NCBI RefSeq assembly: GCF_014191375.1
Contig: NZ_JACHWN010000001.1
Span: 1 to 64,000, forward strand
DNA: 64,000 nt
From: Mesorhizobium sp. RMAD-H1
GTDB taxonomy: Bacteria; Pseudomonadota; Alphaproteobacteria; Rhizobiales; Rhizobiaceae
Reading direction: 5' to 3'
Under the pieces are notes generated by a model. That model saw only the letters and a program-made list of their open reading frames with translations, was not told the DNA's origin and did not search any database. Both the position numbers and the translations under genes were made by a program. Shown one piece after another: positions 8,907 through 16,315 of this stretch. How positions within the stretch are numbered: the first letter of the stretch is position 1; every line of letters starts with the position of its first letter.

Positions 8907-9343
8907 ACGCGGCAGATCATATCCGCCGGCTTTACGACGCCGTAAACGCGAAGGACCTTGCGACGATTGAGGCGTTCGGGTGCGAAGAGAGCGAGTGGCT
9001 CGACGTTCCGTTCGACTATCTTTCTACGGGTCCGCGGGCGATCGTCGAACCGTGGGCCGCATGGTTCGGCTATTTCCCAGACTCCCACAGCGATCCTGTC
9101 AACATCACCGCCCTTGGCGATTCTGTGGTGGCTCAGGGCATCACCCATGCCACGCATCGCGGAGGCTTCGATTCTCCTGCTGGGTACCTGGAGCCGAGCG
9201 GAAGGGCCATTGAGGTGCGGTTCTGTGATGTCTACCGCATGCGCGGTGACAAGATCATCCGGGCGGACAGCTATTTCGACTTCTACTCACTGCTCCGCCA
9301 GATTGCTCCCGAACGGTTGGGCGGGGCTGCGGCCTGTGAATAG
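8903..9343 (+). CDS. SnoaL-like / nuclear transport factor 2 family protein
   Basis: A 146-residue protein with the cone-shaped SnoaL/NTF2 pattern: N-terminal helix DHIRRLYDAVNAKDL, central strand region, and C-terminal VRFCDVYRMRGDKIIRADSYFDFYSLL. Members act as isomerases, cyclases or ligand binders on small hydrophobic compounds, or have unknown roles. Overlaps the upstream Atu4866-fusion gene by four bases, so it belongs to the SDR gene set. No catalytic assignment is possible from sequence. Confidence 0.75.
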   Translation: MNAADHIRRLYDAVNAKDLATIEAFGCEESEWLDVPFDYLSTGPRAIVEPWAAWFGYFPDSHSDPVNITALGDSVVAQGITHATHRGGFDSPAGYLEPSGRAIEVRFCDVYRMRGDKIIRADSYFDFYSLLRQIAPERLGGAAACE

Positions 9344-9632
9344 AGGCGGGCAACAGCCAGCAGCCAACGACAGACGGTCTTCACCCACCTGCTCAACAGA
9401 TAGCAAGCCGGCCTGCATCGGTGGAATCAGCGTTTGCGGGCACGGATGCGTCGATCCAATTAGGACCGGGCATCTCACTCGAGAACGATCTGCCGGCCGG
9501 GGCATGGCGCGATGTCGGGTCCGGCGGACTCCATCGTCAACATGATGAACGCCTCGCGGCACTATGTGGAGCATGGGGGGCTGGGCGGGCGAAGGATTGG
9601 CTACCCTCTGCTATGCGAGCGATCTGTTTGAT
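9344..9632. other. Intergenic region with no convincing gene
   Basis: About 290 bp between convergent genes. A short frame near 9510 (MSGPADSIVNMMNASRHYVE) is read on the plus strand but stops after about 40 residues, and I do not recognise it. It may be debris of a former cargo gene. A similar short unexplained stretch occupies 8078-8222. Confidence 0.4.
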
Positions 9633-10847
9633 TCAGTGTTCCGCAGAATGTCTACCCGCGCCCGTAAAAACGGGGCGCTTTGTCCAAACGCGACCATTGA
9701 GCGTTTTCTGATAACCGATGCCGTAGACCGAAATCATATATTGGTGATTTAGAGGATCAGCCATCGAGTATGGCACCTGCGCATCGATGGAAGCGATGTC
9801 GAGGTCCACGCCTGAGCGCTGCGCGAAATTATAGAGTGCCGTGAGCCCTTGTTTGGTATGTGTTTTCAGAAGTATGGCATAGGCTCGGCCCATAATGGGG
9901 AGAGCTCGTTCGGGCGACATTGCAAACTCCGGGATCAGGGCGTTGTTGATGATGACATAGATATGCAGGCTCTCCTTGGCGGGGTAGTCTGGAGTAACGA
10001 TCAGTTGCTCGGGCAGAGTAAAAAACTGAGCAGAGCTACCCCCGTCCGAGTGCAACTCCTCGATCTGCTTTCCATCCACCACCGCCTTTATGGAGACGGG
10101 CGGCAAAATACCGGGGACACTGGCGGACGCTATCAGTACCTGACGAACCAGGTCCAAAGCATCCGCCCTGCCGCTGGCTGCAATCGCGCCTATGTTCCAT
10201 ACAACTGCGCGTTGGGTATCCAGATTTGTCGTCATGACAAGAAGCCTGCGTCCGGCACGATGTTCACGGGCAATGCGCTGCAGGATCTCTTCAGTGATGT
10301 TCTCTCCCACAATGCGACGCAGGGCATCCCCTCGAAGCAGGCTGGGGGAGAGAATTCCGAACCCTCTCCAATTGATATCGACAAGATCCCGCGCCTGGTC
10401 CGACAGATAAAGTCGTCGTAGCCTCTGGTCATATTCAGGGCCAAGAAACGCAAGAGGCGCTATCAAGGCTCCGGTGCTGACACCGGTTACGACATCAAAG
10501 CTCGGCCGGCTTCCAAGTTCACTCCAGGCAGACAGGATGCCGACAGAGAAGGCGCCGCCAGCCCCACCGCCGGATATGGCAAGCATGGACGGCTTAGGCT
10601 TGTTGGTGACTGGCCTCCAGGGATCATACACAGATTTGGGAGGTCTGGGGTCGTCGGCGTGAACTCGGATATTCTCGAATCCGACAATTTGCGCCCGCTC
10701 TGCTTCGGCTGCGTTGTAGGCTTCGCGGGCGGGGGCGGCGCATCCGCTTAGAGCCAGCAGAGCAACGGCGCAGAGGCTCATGCACCACCTCCACACCGAC
10801 ACCGTTGTTGGCTCGCGGCCAACCCACGCCCGGATCATACATCTCAT
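9633..10847 (-). CDS. Patatin-like phospholipase, predicted lipoprotein
   Basis: A 404-residue protein with the full patatin catalytic set. The oxyanion-hole glycines are GGGAGG (residues 93-98), the nucleophile motif is GVSTG with Ser124, and the catalytic aspartate is in DGG (268-270). The N terminus carries a signal peptide ending in lipobox LSGC (Cys36), so the enzyme should be lipid-anchored outside the cytoplasm. Met23 (10781) would give a more usual lipoprotein signal length. It hydrolyses acyl esters of phospholipids or related lipids; the exact substrate is unknown. Its presence in ICE cargo is notable, since patatins can act as effectors or membrane-remodelling enzymes. It runs leftward after the MFS gene, separated by 85 bp. 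Confidence 0.88.
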   Translation of the reverse strand: MRCMIRAWVGREPTTVSVWRWCMSLCAVALLALSGCAAPAREAYNAAEAERAQIVGFENIRVHADDPRPPKSVYDPWRPVTNKPKPSMLAISGGGAGGAFSVGILSAWSELGSRPSFDVVTGVSTGALIAPLAFLGPEYDQRLRRLYLSDQARDLVDINWRGFGILSPSLLRGDALRRIVGENITEEILQRIAREHRAGRRLLVMTTNLDTQRAVVWNIGAIAASGRADALDLVRQVLIASASVPGILPPVSIKAVVDGKQIEELHSDGGSSAQFFTLPEQLIVTPDYPAKESLHIYVIINNALIPEFAMSPERALPIMGRAYAILLKTHTKQGLTALYNFAQRSGVDLDIASIDAQVPYSMADPLNHQYMISVYGIGYQKTLNGRVWTKRPVFTGAGRHSAEH

Positions 10848-10932
10848 CCAGATAACCTTTCCGGGAAGAAAGCGCCGTTTTCGGTGGGGTTTGTCTTGCC
10901 TTGTTGGCCTCTGATCACATCAGCGCGTCCTG

Positions 10933-12165
10933 TCATGCCTCGCTGCTACGCTGGCGCGGAAGTCGGGTCGCCGCTATCAGCGCTCCCGTGATGGCCATGG
11001 CCACGGCGAAGCCGATCCAAACACCGTACAGTGCATACCCCAGGATGAAGCCGCCCAGGACTGGCGACGCGATGTCGGCTACAGCGACGAGAGACTGTGC
11101 TGCACCCAAAGCGACTCCCTGCCGCTGCGAGGGGACATAGGTTGACAGCGCCGCCATATACGTAGGTTTGGCCAGAGCGTCGCCGGTGCTTACACACAAA
11201 ACGGCGAAGAGAAGAACGGGGACGGTGGTGGCAAGACCAGCCGTCAGAAAACCCGCTGAGATGAGTGCGAAGATCAGGAGGATCAGGTTTCGCTCCGTCA
11301 AGTATCTGCCTAGCCAGCCGAGCAGGAAGATCTGCGCAAATACATTGATCCCGCCATCTGCCATAATGAGATAGCTAAGCTCTTTCGCTCCAAAGGCATG
11401 GCCGTTCCAGACGAACGTATCCCCAAGGAAGACAGGCATCTGCGAGATATACATTCCGTAAGCGAAGAAGTGGCAGAGCATCACCACGATGAGAATCCGG
11501 ATCCCGGGAGAGGACAGAATGGAACCGAACGAGGTATCTTCGCCCGAGGGCGGATCGTAAGGGCGTGGTACAACCTGCCTATCGTCCAGCCGGAAAACGG
11601 TCACGGTCACCGAGAAAAGCACCAATCCTAATGCGGCCAGGATAGGAGCGATCAAGGACGTTTCGGACAAAAGGCCCGAAAGCCCCGCGCCGAGTATCCC
11701 ACCTACGCCGGCGCCGCCCATCAAGATGCCCATGGCCTGCCGCCGGTTCTCCGGCTCGGTATGATCCGCGATATAGGCTGCGGTGACAGAGATGTTGCCT
11801 GCCGTCAGGCCGAACAAAACGCGCGCGAGCAGGATCACGGCGACAGTGGGCGCGAGCGCGAGCAGCAGAAGGCTCGCCGCCGCGATGATCTGGCTCGCCA
11901 TGAGAATACGCTTGCGGCCGAAGCGGTCCGAGAGCTGGCCAAGCGCGGGGCCCGAGGCAAACTGACCCACGGCTTCCGCCGCGATGACGATGCCAAGCAC
12001 AAGAGGGGATCCTCCCATCGAGCGGATATGGAAGGGTAGAACCGGCAGGACCGCAGCGGAGCCCGCCGCATACGTGCAAACGAGCACGAACACAGGCAGG
12101 ATATGGTGCCAGTCAAGTTTCCTCGTCATCGCGACGCTCTCTGGCCGGGAATGGGTCGTCGTCAT
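10933..12165 (-). CDS. MFS drug/metabolite exporter (DHA1, TetA-like)
   Basis: A 410-residue transporter with 12 predicted membrane segments. Motif A of the major facilitator superfamily is GQLSDRFGRKRIL in the loop between segments 2 and 3, and motif C-like glycines (GGAGVGGILGAGLSG) in segment 5 point to a proton-driven antiporter of the DHA1 drug:H+ group. Start: ATG 12165 lies just after the monooxygenase stop with GAAGAGG upstream; the longer frame from 12210 would overlap it. Cotranscribed with the FAD monooxygenase under MarR control, so the pair probably modifies and exports the same toxic compound. Substrate unknown. Confidence 0.88.
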   Translation of the reverse strand: MTTTHSRPESVAMTRKLDWHHILPVFVLVCTYAAGSAAVLPVLPFHIRSMGGSPLVLGIVIAAEAVGQFASGPALGQLSDRFGRKRILMASQIIAAASLLLLALAPTVAVILLARVLFGLTAGNISVTAAYIADHTEPENRRQAMGILMGGAGVGGILGAGLSGLLSETSLIAPILAALGLVLFSVTVTVFRLDDRQVVPRPYDPPSGEDTSFGSILSSPGIRILIVVMLCHFFAYGMYISQMPVFLGDTFVWNGHAFGAKELSYLIMADGGINVFAQIFLLGWLGRYLTERNLILLIFALISAGFLTAGLATTVPVLLFAVLCVSTGDALAKPTYMAALSTYVPSQRQGVALGAAQSLVAVADIASPVLGGFILGYALYGVWIGFAVAMAITGALIAATRLPRQRSSEA

Positions 12166-12166
12166 G

Positions 12167-13693
12167 TCATGCCTCTTCCCTGTCCACCGCGGAGGCAGTG
12201 CCGCGAGCACTGATCCGGTTCAGATAGTCTTCAAGGCGTGCGACCCCCTCTGGGTCGAGGGGCAGGATCGAGGCGACATATCCGTCAGGCCGGACCAGCG
12301 CGCATTCATTCGGCGCCAATCCGTAAGCTTCGCGGATGTGCCCGAATGCGTCGGCGATGTCGCCCTTGTCGCCTAGACGATGGATGTGCAGGCCGGCTCG
12401 CGGCGCGACGGCCCCTTGTCCTTCAACGAGTAGTGTCCAGTGAGTTCCCTTGAACAACTGGAATAGTCGTAAGGGCTGGCCCGCAGCACCTTTTATCGGC
12501 GCGTCCGGCGCACGATCTCCAGCCCGGAGCCCGTCCCTGTTCGGAGGGGATTCTACCGAAAGCGGCGATTCCGGGTATCCGATGTCGAGCTGCCGAACCT
12601 CGCGCCCACGCTTCATCTCCCCCCGTTTCCCAGCGTCGAGCAGCCGGGTCGAGAGGCCGAGCATGGCCTCTGCCACCGGACGGCGCTCGATCTCGTAGCT
12701 GTCGAGAAGTTCGTCGCCCGCGCCGCCCAGGACAGCCGCCAACTTCCAGCCGAGATTGTAGGCGTCCTGGACGCTGGTGTTCAGGCCCTGACCGCCGGTC
12801 GGGGGATGAATGTGAGCGGCGTCGCCGATGAGGAAGGCCCGGCCAACACGGTAACGATCAGCAAGTCGGGCGTTCATCGAATAGGCTGACGCCCAGTTCA
12901 CCGAGTGCACGCAGATATCGCTACGGTGCGTCCGTTCGGTAATCAGCCGCTCAAGCCCCTCCGCGGAAAGCTCGACATCCCCTTCCATCGGCACGGGGCA
13001 TTGAAGCTGGAACAGGTCGGTACCAGCCAAGGGGCAGATCGAGACCATCCACCCCATGTCGCCGTCATTGAACTGGTGCCACCATCCCCGGTCGAGCCCG
13101 GTCAGCGTGACATCGGCGACCATGGCACGTACGCCCAGGGTCTTGCCCGGAAAGCCCACCCCAAGCGCGCCGCGCACAAAGCTGCGTCCGCCATCGGCAC
13201 CGACAAGGTAGCGCACGCGTATCGTTTCTTCTCCATCCCGCCCGGATAGTCGTGCCGTGACACCGCCATTGTCCTGTTCGAAGCCGACCAACTCGCAACC
13301 GAATTCGACCTGAGCGCCCAATTCAACGAGCCTCTCGCGCATGATGCGCTCCGTCAGGAACTGCGGGATCATCAGCGGAATATGATAGGGCTCCGCCGGC
13401 GTGGGTTCCGGCCTCTCGCCGAAATCGTTCTCGACGAAGCTTCCGTCGTCACGATAGTCGCGCATGAGCGGGTAAATACCGCCGGCTGCGACGACCTTGT
13501 CGAGAATGCCGAGATCCTCGAAAACCTCCTGCGTCCTCGGCTGGATCCCCTTCCCACGTGAACCAGGGAATGGCCCCTTCAACTTCTCGATCAGCCGGAA
13601 CGAAACTCCCCGCCGTGCAAGCTCGATCCCTAGCGTCAGGCCAGCCGCTCCCGCGCCGCAGATGAGCACATCTGCCGCAAAATCATTTGTCAT
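12167..13693 (-). CDS. FAD-dependent aromatic monooxygenase (UbiH/PheA/TetX-like)
   Basis: A 508-residue class A flavoprotein hydroxylase. The dinucleotide motif is CGAGAAGLTLGIELARRG near residue 10, the DG motif VGADGGRSFVR near residue 160 and the GD motif AFLIGDAAHIHPPTGGQGLN near residue 285. A thioredoxin-like C-terminal tail (APRAGLHIHRLGDKGDIADA region) is typical of the phenol hydroxylase / rifampicin monooxygenase branch. It uses NAD(P)H and oxygen to hydroxylate an aromatic ring. Start ATG 13693 has GGAG upstream; ATGs at 13705 and 13747 are alternatives. Divergent from marR, with operator-like repeats between. Confidence 0.9.
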   Translation of the reverse strand: MTNDFAADVLICGAGAAGLTLGIELARRGVSFRLIEKLKGPFPGSRGKGIQPRTQEVFEDLGILDKVVAAGGIYPLMRDYRDDGSFVENDFGERPEPTPAEPYHIPLMIPQFLTERIMRERLVELGAQVEFGCELVGFEQDNGGVTARLSGRDGEETIRVRYLVGADGGRSFVRGALGVGFPGKTLGVRAMVADVTLTGLDRGWWHQFNDGDMGWMVSICPLAGTDLFQLQCPVPMEGDVELSAEGLERLITERTHRSDICVHSVNWASAYSMNARLADRYRVGRAFLIGDAAHIHPPTGGQGLNTSVQDAYNLGWKLAAVLGGAGDELLDSYEIERRPVAEAMLGLSTRLLDAGKRGEMKRGREVRQLDIGYPESPLSVESPPNRDGLRAGDRAPDAPIKGAAGQPLRLFQLFKGTHWTLLVEGQGAVAPRAGLHIHRLGDKGDIADAFGHIREAYGLAPNECALVRPDGYVASILPLDPEGVARLEDYLNRISARGTASAVDREEA

Positions 13694-13702
13694 GTAGGTC
13701 TC

Positions 13703-13773
13703 CATGTGTGTATTATGCACATAATAGGAGAAATGATGTGTCGTCAACTAGAAACGTGCAAAATACACATATG
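13703..13773. promoter_or_regulatory. Divergent promoter region with paired MarR-type operators
   Basis: The sequence CATGTGTGTATTATGCAC at 13703-13720 recurs in inverted orientation at 13756-13773 (16 of 18 bases identical). The first copy also belongs to a near-palindrome TATTATGCACATAATA at 13710-13725. Such paired palindromes between a marR gene and its divergent target are the usual binding sites for MarR dimers. The second copy overlaps the first codons of marR. Confidence 0.65.
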
Positions 13774-14232
13774 AGCCAGAAGATTCGTGAACTGCACGGG
13801 TCGCTGATCGACATCGTAGGCTTAATGAACCAGCCGCAGCGTGATGAGGCGCTCGTGCGTGAGGCGGGTATCGCACTCGACCGTGCCCTGTTCCCTCTAC
13901 TAGTCAGCATCGAGCGGCGCGGACCGATCGGCATCGTCGACCTTGCCGAGCGGGTCGGGCGGGACTACACCACCGTCAGCCGCCAGGTGGCAAAGCTGGA
14001 AAGTCTTGGTCTTGTCGAACGCAGACAAAATCCGTCCGACCGACGTGTGAACGAGGCAGTGGTCACGGAAAAGGGCAAGGCCATGACAGACAAGATCGAT
14101 GTGGCGCGCGAGAGGATAGCGCTTGCCGTCTTTGCAAACTGGGAGGCAAACGAGATCAACGAACTTGTGCGCCTAATGCGGAAATTTGCCGACGCGATGG
14201 GAGATGAGCCCGACAATTCGGTCGCTCCCTGA
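13738..14232 (+). CDS. MarR-family transcriptional regulator
   Basis: A 164-residue winged-helix repressor. Core: IGIVDLAERVGRDYTTVSRQ (recognition helix) and wing ERRQNPSDRRVNEAVVT, flanked by N- and C-terminal dimerisation helices. I chose GTG 13738 because AGGAG lies seven bases upstream; ATG 13771 is in frame but has no ribosome-binding site. It is divergent from the monooxygenase-MFS pair and very likely represses both, with release by the pair's substrate, as in other MarR-controlled detoxification loci. Confidence 0.88.
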   Translation: MSSTRNVQNTHMSQKIRELHGSLIDIVGLMNQPQRDEALVREAGIALDRALFPLLVSIERRGPIGIVDLAERVGRDYTTVSRQVAKLESLGLVERRQNPSDRRVNEAVVTEKGKAMTDKIDVARERIALAVFANWEANEINELVRLMRKFADAMGDEPDNSVAP

Positions 14233-14283
14233 ACCAGTCCTAAGTTCTCGGCATTCCACGGCCATCGTCAACAGACCCAATGA

Positions 14284-14304
14284 GCATGCCGTTTGCAGGC
14301 ATGC
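14284..14304 (+). terminator. Hairpin downstream of marR
   Basis: Perfect 7-bp inverted repeat GCATGCC / GGCATGC around a 7-base loop, 51 bp after the marR stop. No T-run follows, so it is either a weak terminator or a protein-binding palindrome. Confidence 0.35.
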
Positions 14305-14573
14305 GGTATCACGTCCAGCTATTGGCCACTCCGCAATCGGTCACCGCGCTCACGGGTCGGCTCACAATTATTGCGACTGCAGTCAGGATACATCGCCCAA
14401 TGCGGTCTTGTGAGGATTGGCTAAACAGTCGCAGGCGGGCTATTTTAAGGAGCCCGTAGCGGCCCCCAAATGACTAGCGCAAAGCCGCCGAAGCAAGTTG
14501 AGTAGGTGAAGCGTATCTGCCCCAGGTTGCGCGTCTAAACTTGGCAGACCGCTCCAACCCCATCCTAGACACT

Positions 14574-14595
14574 ACCCATCCTATTTGCCGCCGAT
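14574..14595 (+). promoter_or_regulatory. 22-bp repeat upstream of trbB (copy 2)
   Basis: Differs by one base from the block at 2258-2279 ahead of traG. Downstream, both copies are followed at slightly different distances by CCGCACNTT. It lies 116 bp before the chosen trbB start in otherwise empty DNA, consistent with a common regulatory site for coupling-protein and mating-channel operons. Confidence 0.5.
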
Positions 14596-14711
14596 GACCG
14601 CCGACCGCCGCACGTTCGTAAATACTTGTTGAACCGGCCCGATTTCGGGCTTTCTTAATCGATCCCGATGCGGGACCGTCTGTCGAGCGCCCCGTGAAGA
14701 ACGGGGCCGAG

Positions 14712-15692
14712 ATGACTGCCAACCACCACAGACCGGAGGCGATCGCACGAGGCGCGCGCATGCTGCGCACCGCACTCGGCGCCTCCATCGCGCGGTTTCT
14801 GGAAGATCCGACCGTTGTCGAGGTAATGCTGAACCCGGATGGCCGCATCTGGGTAGATCGGCTCTCCGAAGGATTGTCAGACACCGGCGAGAGGCTGTCC
14901 GCCGCCGACGGCGAACGCATCGTGCGCTTGGTCGCCCATCATGTCGGCGCGGAGGTTCATCCGCGTAGCCCTCGCGTCTCGGCCGAGTTGCCAGAGACCG
15001 GCGAGCGGTTCGAGGGTCTGTTGCCGCCCGTCGTTGCCGCACCGGCCTTCGCGATCCGCAAGCCGGCCGTCGCGGTGTTCACCCTCGACGATTATGTGAC
15101 CGCCGGCATCCTGACCGCCAATCAGGCGACGATACTGCGTGAAGCCGTCGCGCTCCGCGCCAATATCCTCGTGGCCGGAGGCACTTCCACCGGCAAGACG
15201 ACACTTACCAACGCGCTGCTAGCCGAGGTGGCTAAAGGCAGGGATCGCGTCGTCATCATCGAAGACACCCGCGAGCTGCAGTGCGCCGCGCCCAATCTGG
15301 TCGCCATGCAAACCAAGGACGGCGTGGCAACCTTGTCGGATCTCGTCCGCTCGTCGCTGCGCCTGCGTCCCGACCGCATCCCCATCGGCGAGGTACGCGG
15401 TTCGGAGGCGCTCGACCTCCTCAAGGCCTGGGGCACCGGCCATCCCGGCGGCATCGGCACCATCCATGCAGGGACCGGCATCGGTGCGCTACGCCGCCTT
15501 GAACAGCTCATTCAGGAAGCGGTTGTCACGGTCCCGCGTGCGCTGATCGCCGAAACCATCGACCTCGTGGCGGTGCTTTCCGGTCGCGGCTCCGCGCGCC
15601 GGCTCGCCGAACTCGCCCGCGTCGAAGGGCTCGGGCCGGACGGCGATTACCGCATCACCCCCGCAACCAGCCTCAAAGGAGACACCCAATGA
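14712..15692 (+). CDS. trbB: TrbB, VirB11-like conjugation ATPase
   Basis: Cytoplasmic hexameric ATPase that powers assembly of the conjugative pilus and channel. It has 326 residues, with Walker [15 protein letters not shown] near residue 156, the Asp box [10 protein letters not shown] near 180, and a His box GGIGTIHAG near 246, all hallmarks of the TrbB/VirB11 family. ATG 14712 matches the family N terminus ([17 protein letters not shown]); GTG 14694 would add six residues. Its stop overlaps trbC by four bases. First gene of the trb operon. Confidence 0.95.
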   Translation: MTANHHRPEAIARGARMLRTALGASIARFLEDPTVVEVMLNPDGRIWVDRLSEGLSDTGERLSAADGERIVRLVAHHVGAEVHPRSPRVSAELPETGERFEGLLPPVVAAPAFAIRKPAVAVFTLDDYVTAGILTANQATILREAVALRANILVAGGTSTGKTTLTNALLAEVAKGRDRVVIIEDTRELQCAAPNLVAMQTKDGVATLSDLVRSSLRLRPDRIPIGEVRGSEALDLLKAWGTGHPGGIGTIHAGTGIGALRRLEQLIQEAVVTVPRALIAETIDLVAVLSGRGSARRLAELARVEGLGPDGDYRITPATSLKGDTQ

Positions 15693-16021
15693 TCCGCCAT
15701 GCCCTGCGTGTCCGCCGCCATATCGCGGCTGCCGCCGCTGTCACCTATGTCAGTCTGCTTCTTGCGCCCGCCGCCCATGCCTCCGGCTCGTCTATGCCGT
15801 GGGAACAGCCGCTTCAGCAAATCCTCCAATCCATCGAGGGGCCGGTCGCAAAAATCATCGCCGTCATCATAATCATCGTCACCGGCCTGACGCTCGCGTT
15901 CGGCGACACCTCGGGCGGTTTTCGCCGCCTGATCCAGATCGTGTTCGGTCTGTCCATTGCGTTCGCTGCATCGAGCTTCTTCCTGTCGTTCTTCTCCTTT
16001 GGCGGGGGAGCGCTCGTCTGA
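15689..16021 (+). CDS. trbC: TrbC, VirB2-like conjugative pilin
   Basis: A 110-residue pilin precursor. An N-terminal signal segment (residues 10-31, ending AHA-SGSS) is followed by two hydrophobic segments around residues 55-72 and 82-100, the usual VirB2/TrbC topology. Mature subunits form the pilus shaft, probably after cyclisation or processing. ATGA overlap with trbB and one-base overlap with trbD. Confidence 0.92.
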   Translation: MIRHALRVRRHIAAAAAVTYVSLLLAPAAHASGSSMPWEQPLQQILQSIEGPVAKIIAVIIIIVTGLTLAFGDTSGGFRRLIQIVFGLSIAFAASSFFLSFFSFGGGALV

Positions 16022-16302
16022 TGTCGGTCGTCCTCGAACAGCTCGACACGGTGCCGGGCTTCACTGTCCCGGTTCACAGGGCGCTGACCGAGCATATCCT
16101 GCTCGGCGGCGCTCCGCGCGCCATCGCCATCATGAACGGCACGCTGGCCGGGGCCGTGGGCCTCGGCCTGCGCCTCTGGCTCGTCGGGCTCGCCATCTGG
16201 GCCATCGGCCATTTCGCGGCAGTCTGGGCGGCAAAGCGCGATCCGCTCTTTGTTGAGGTGGGCCGCAGGCATCTGCGCATCCCTGGCTATCTGGCGGTTT
16301 GA
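16021..16302 (+). CDS. trbD: TrbD, VirB3-like inner-membrane protein
   Basis: A 93-residue protein with the VirB3/TrbD pattern: short N-terminal part GFTVPVHRALTEHILLGGAPR followed by one long or two short membrane segments (IMNGTLAGAVGLGL, LWLVGLAIWAIGHFAAVWAA) and a positively charged tail. It partners TrbE in pilus assembly. The start overlaps the trbC stop by one base (TGATG). Confidence 0.92.
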   Translation: MSVVLEQLDTVPGFTVPVHRALTEHILLGGAPRAIAIMNGTLAGAVGLGLRLWLVGLAIWAIGHFAAVWAAKRDPLFVEVGRRHLRIPGYLAV

Positions 16303-16315
16303 TGGAGGCGCGGCC

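Larger units (their letters stand above)
14233..14711. other. Non-coding region ahead of the trb operon
   Basis: About 480 bp with no supported gene. It holds a hairpin at 14284-14304, a CCCATCCTA doublet (14559-14567 and 14575-14583, 16-bp period) and the second copy of the 22-bp transfer-module repeat at 14574-14595. It presumably contains the trb promoter. GTG 14694 is an alternative trbB start. Confidence 0.5.

Noticed and set aside
10933-13693. Calling the MFS and FAD pair tetracycline resistance genes (tetA/tetX)
   Set aside because: Only superfamily-level motifs are seen; rifampicin, phenol and polyketide hydroxylases share them, so no drug can be named.
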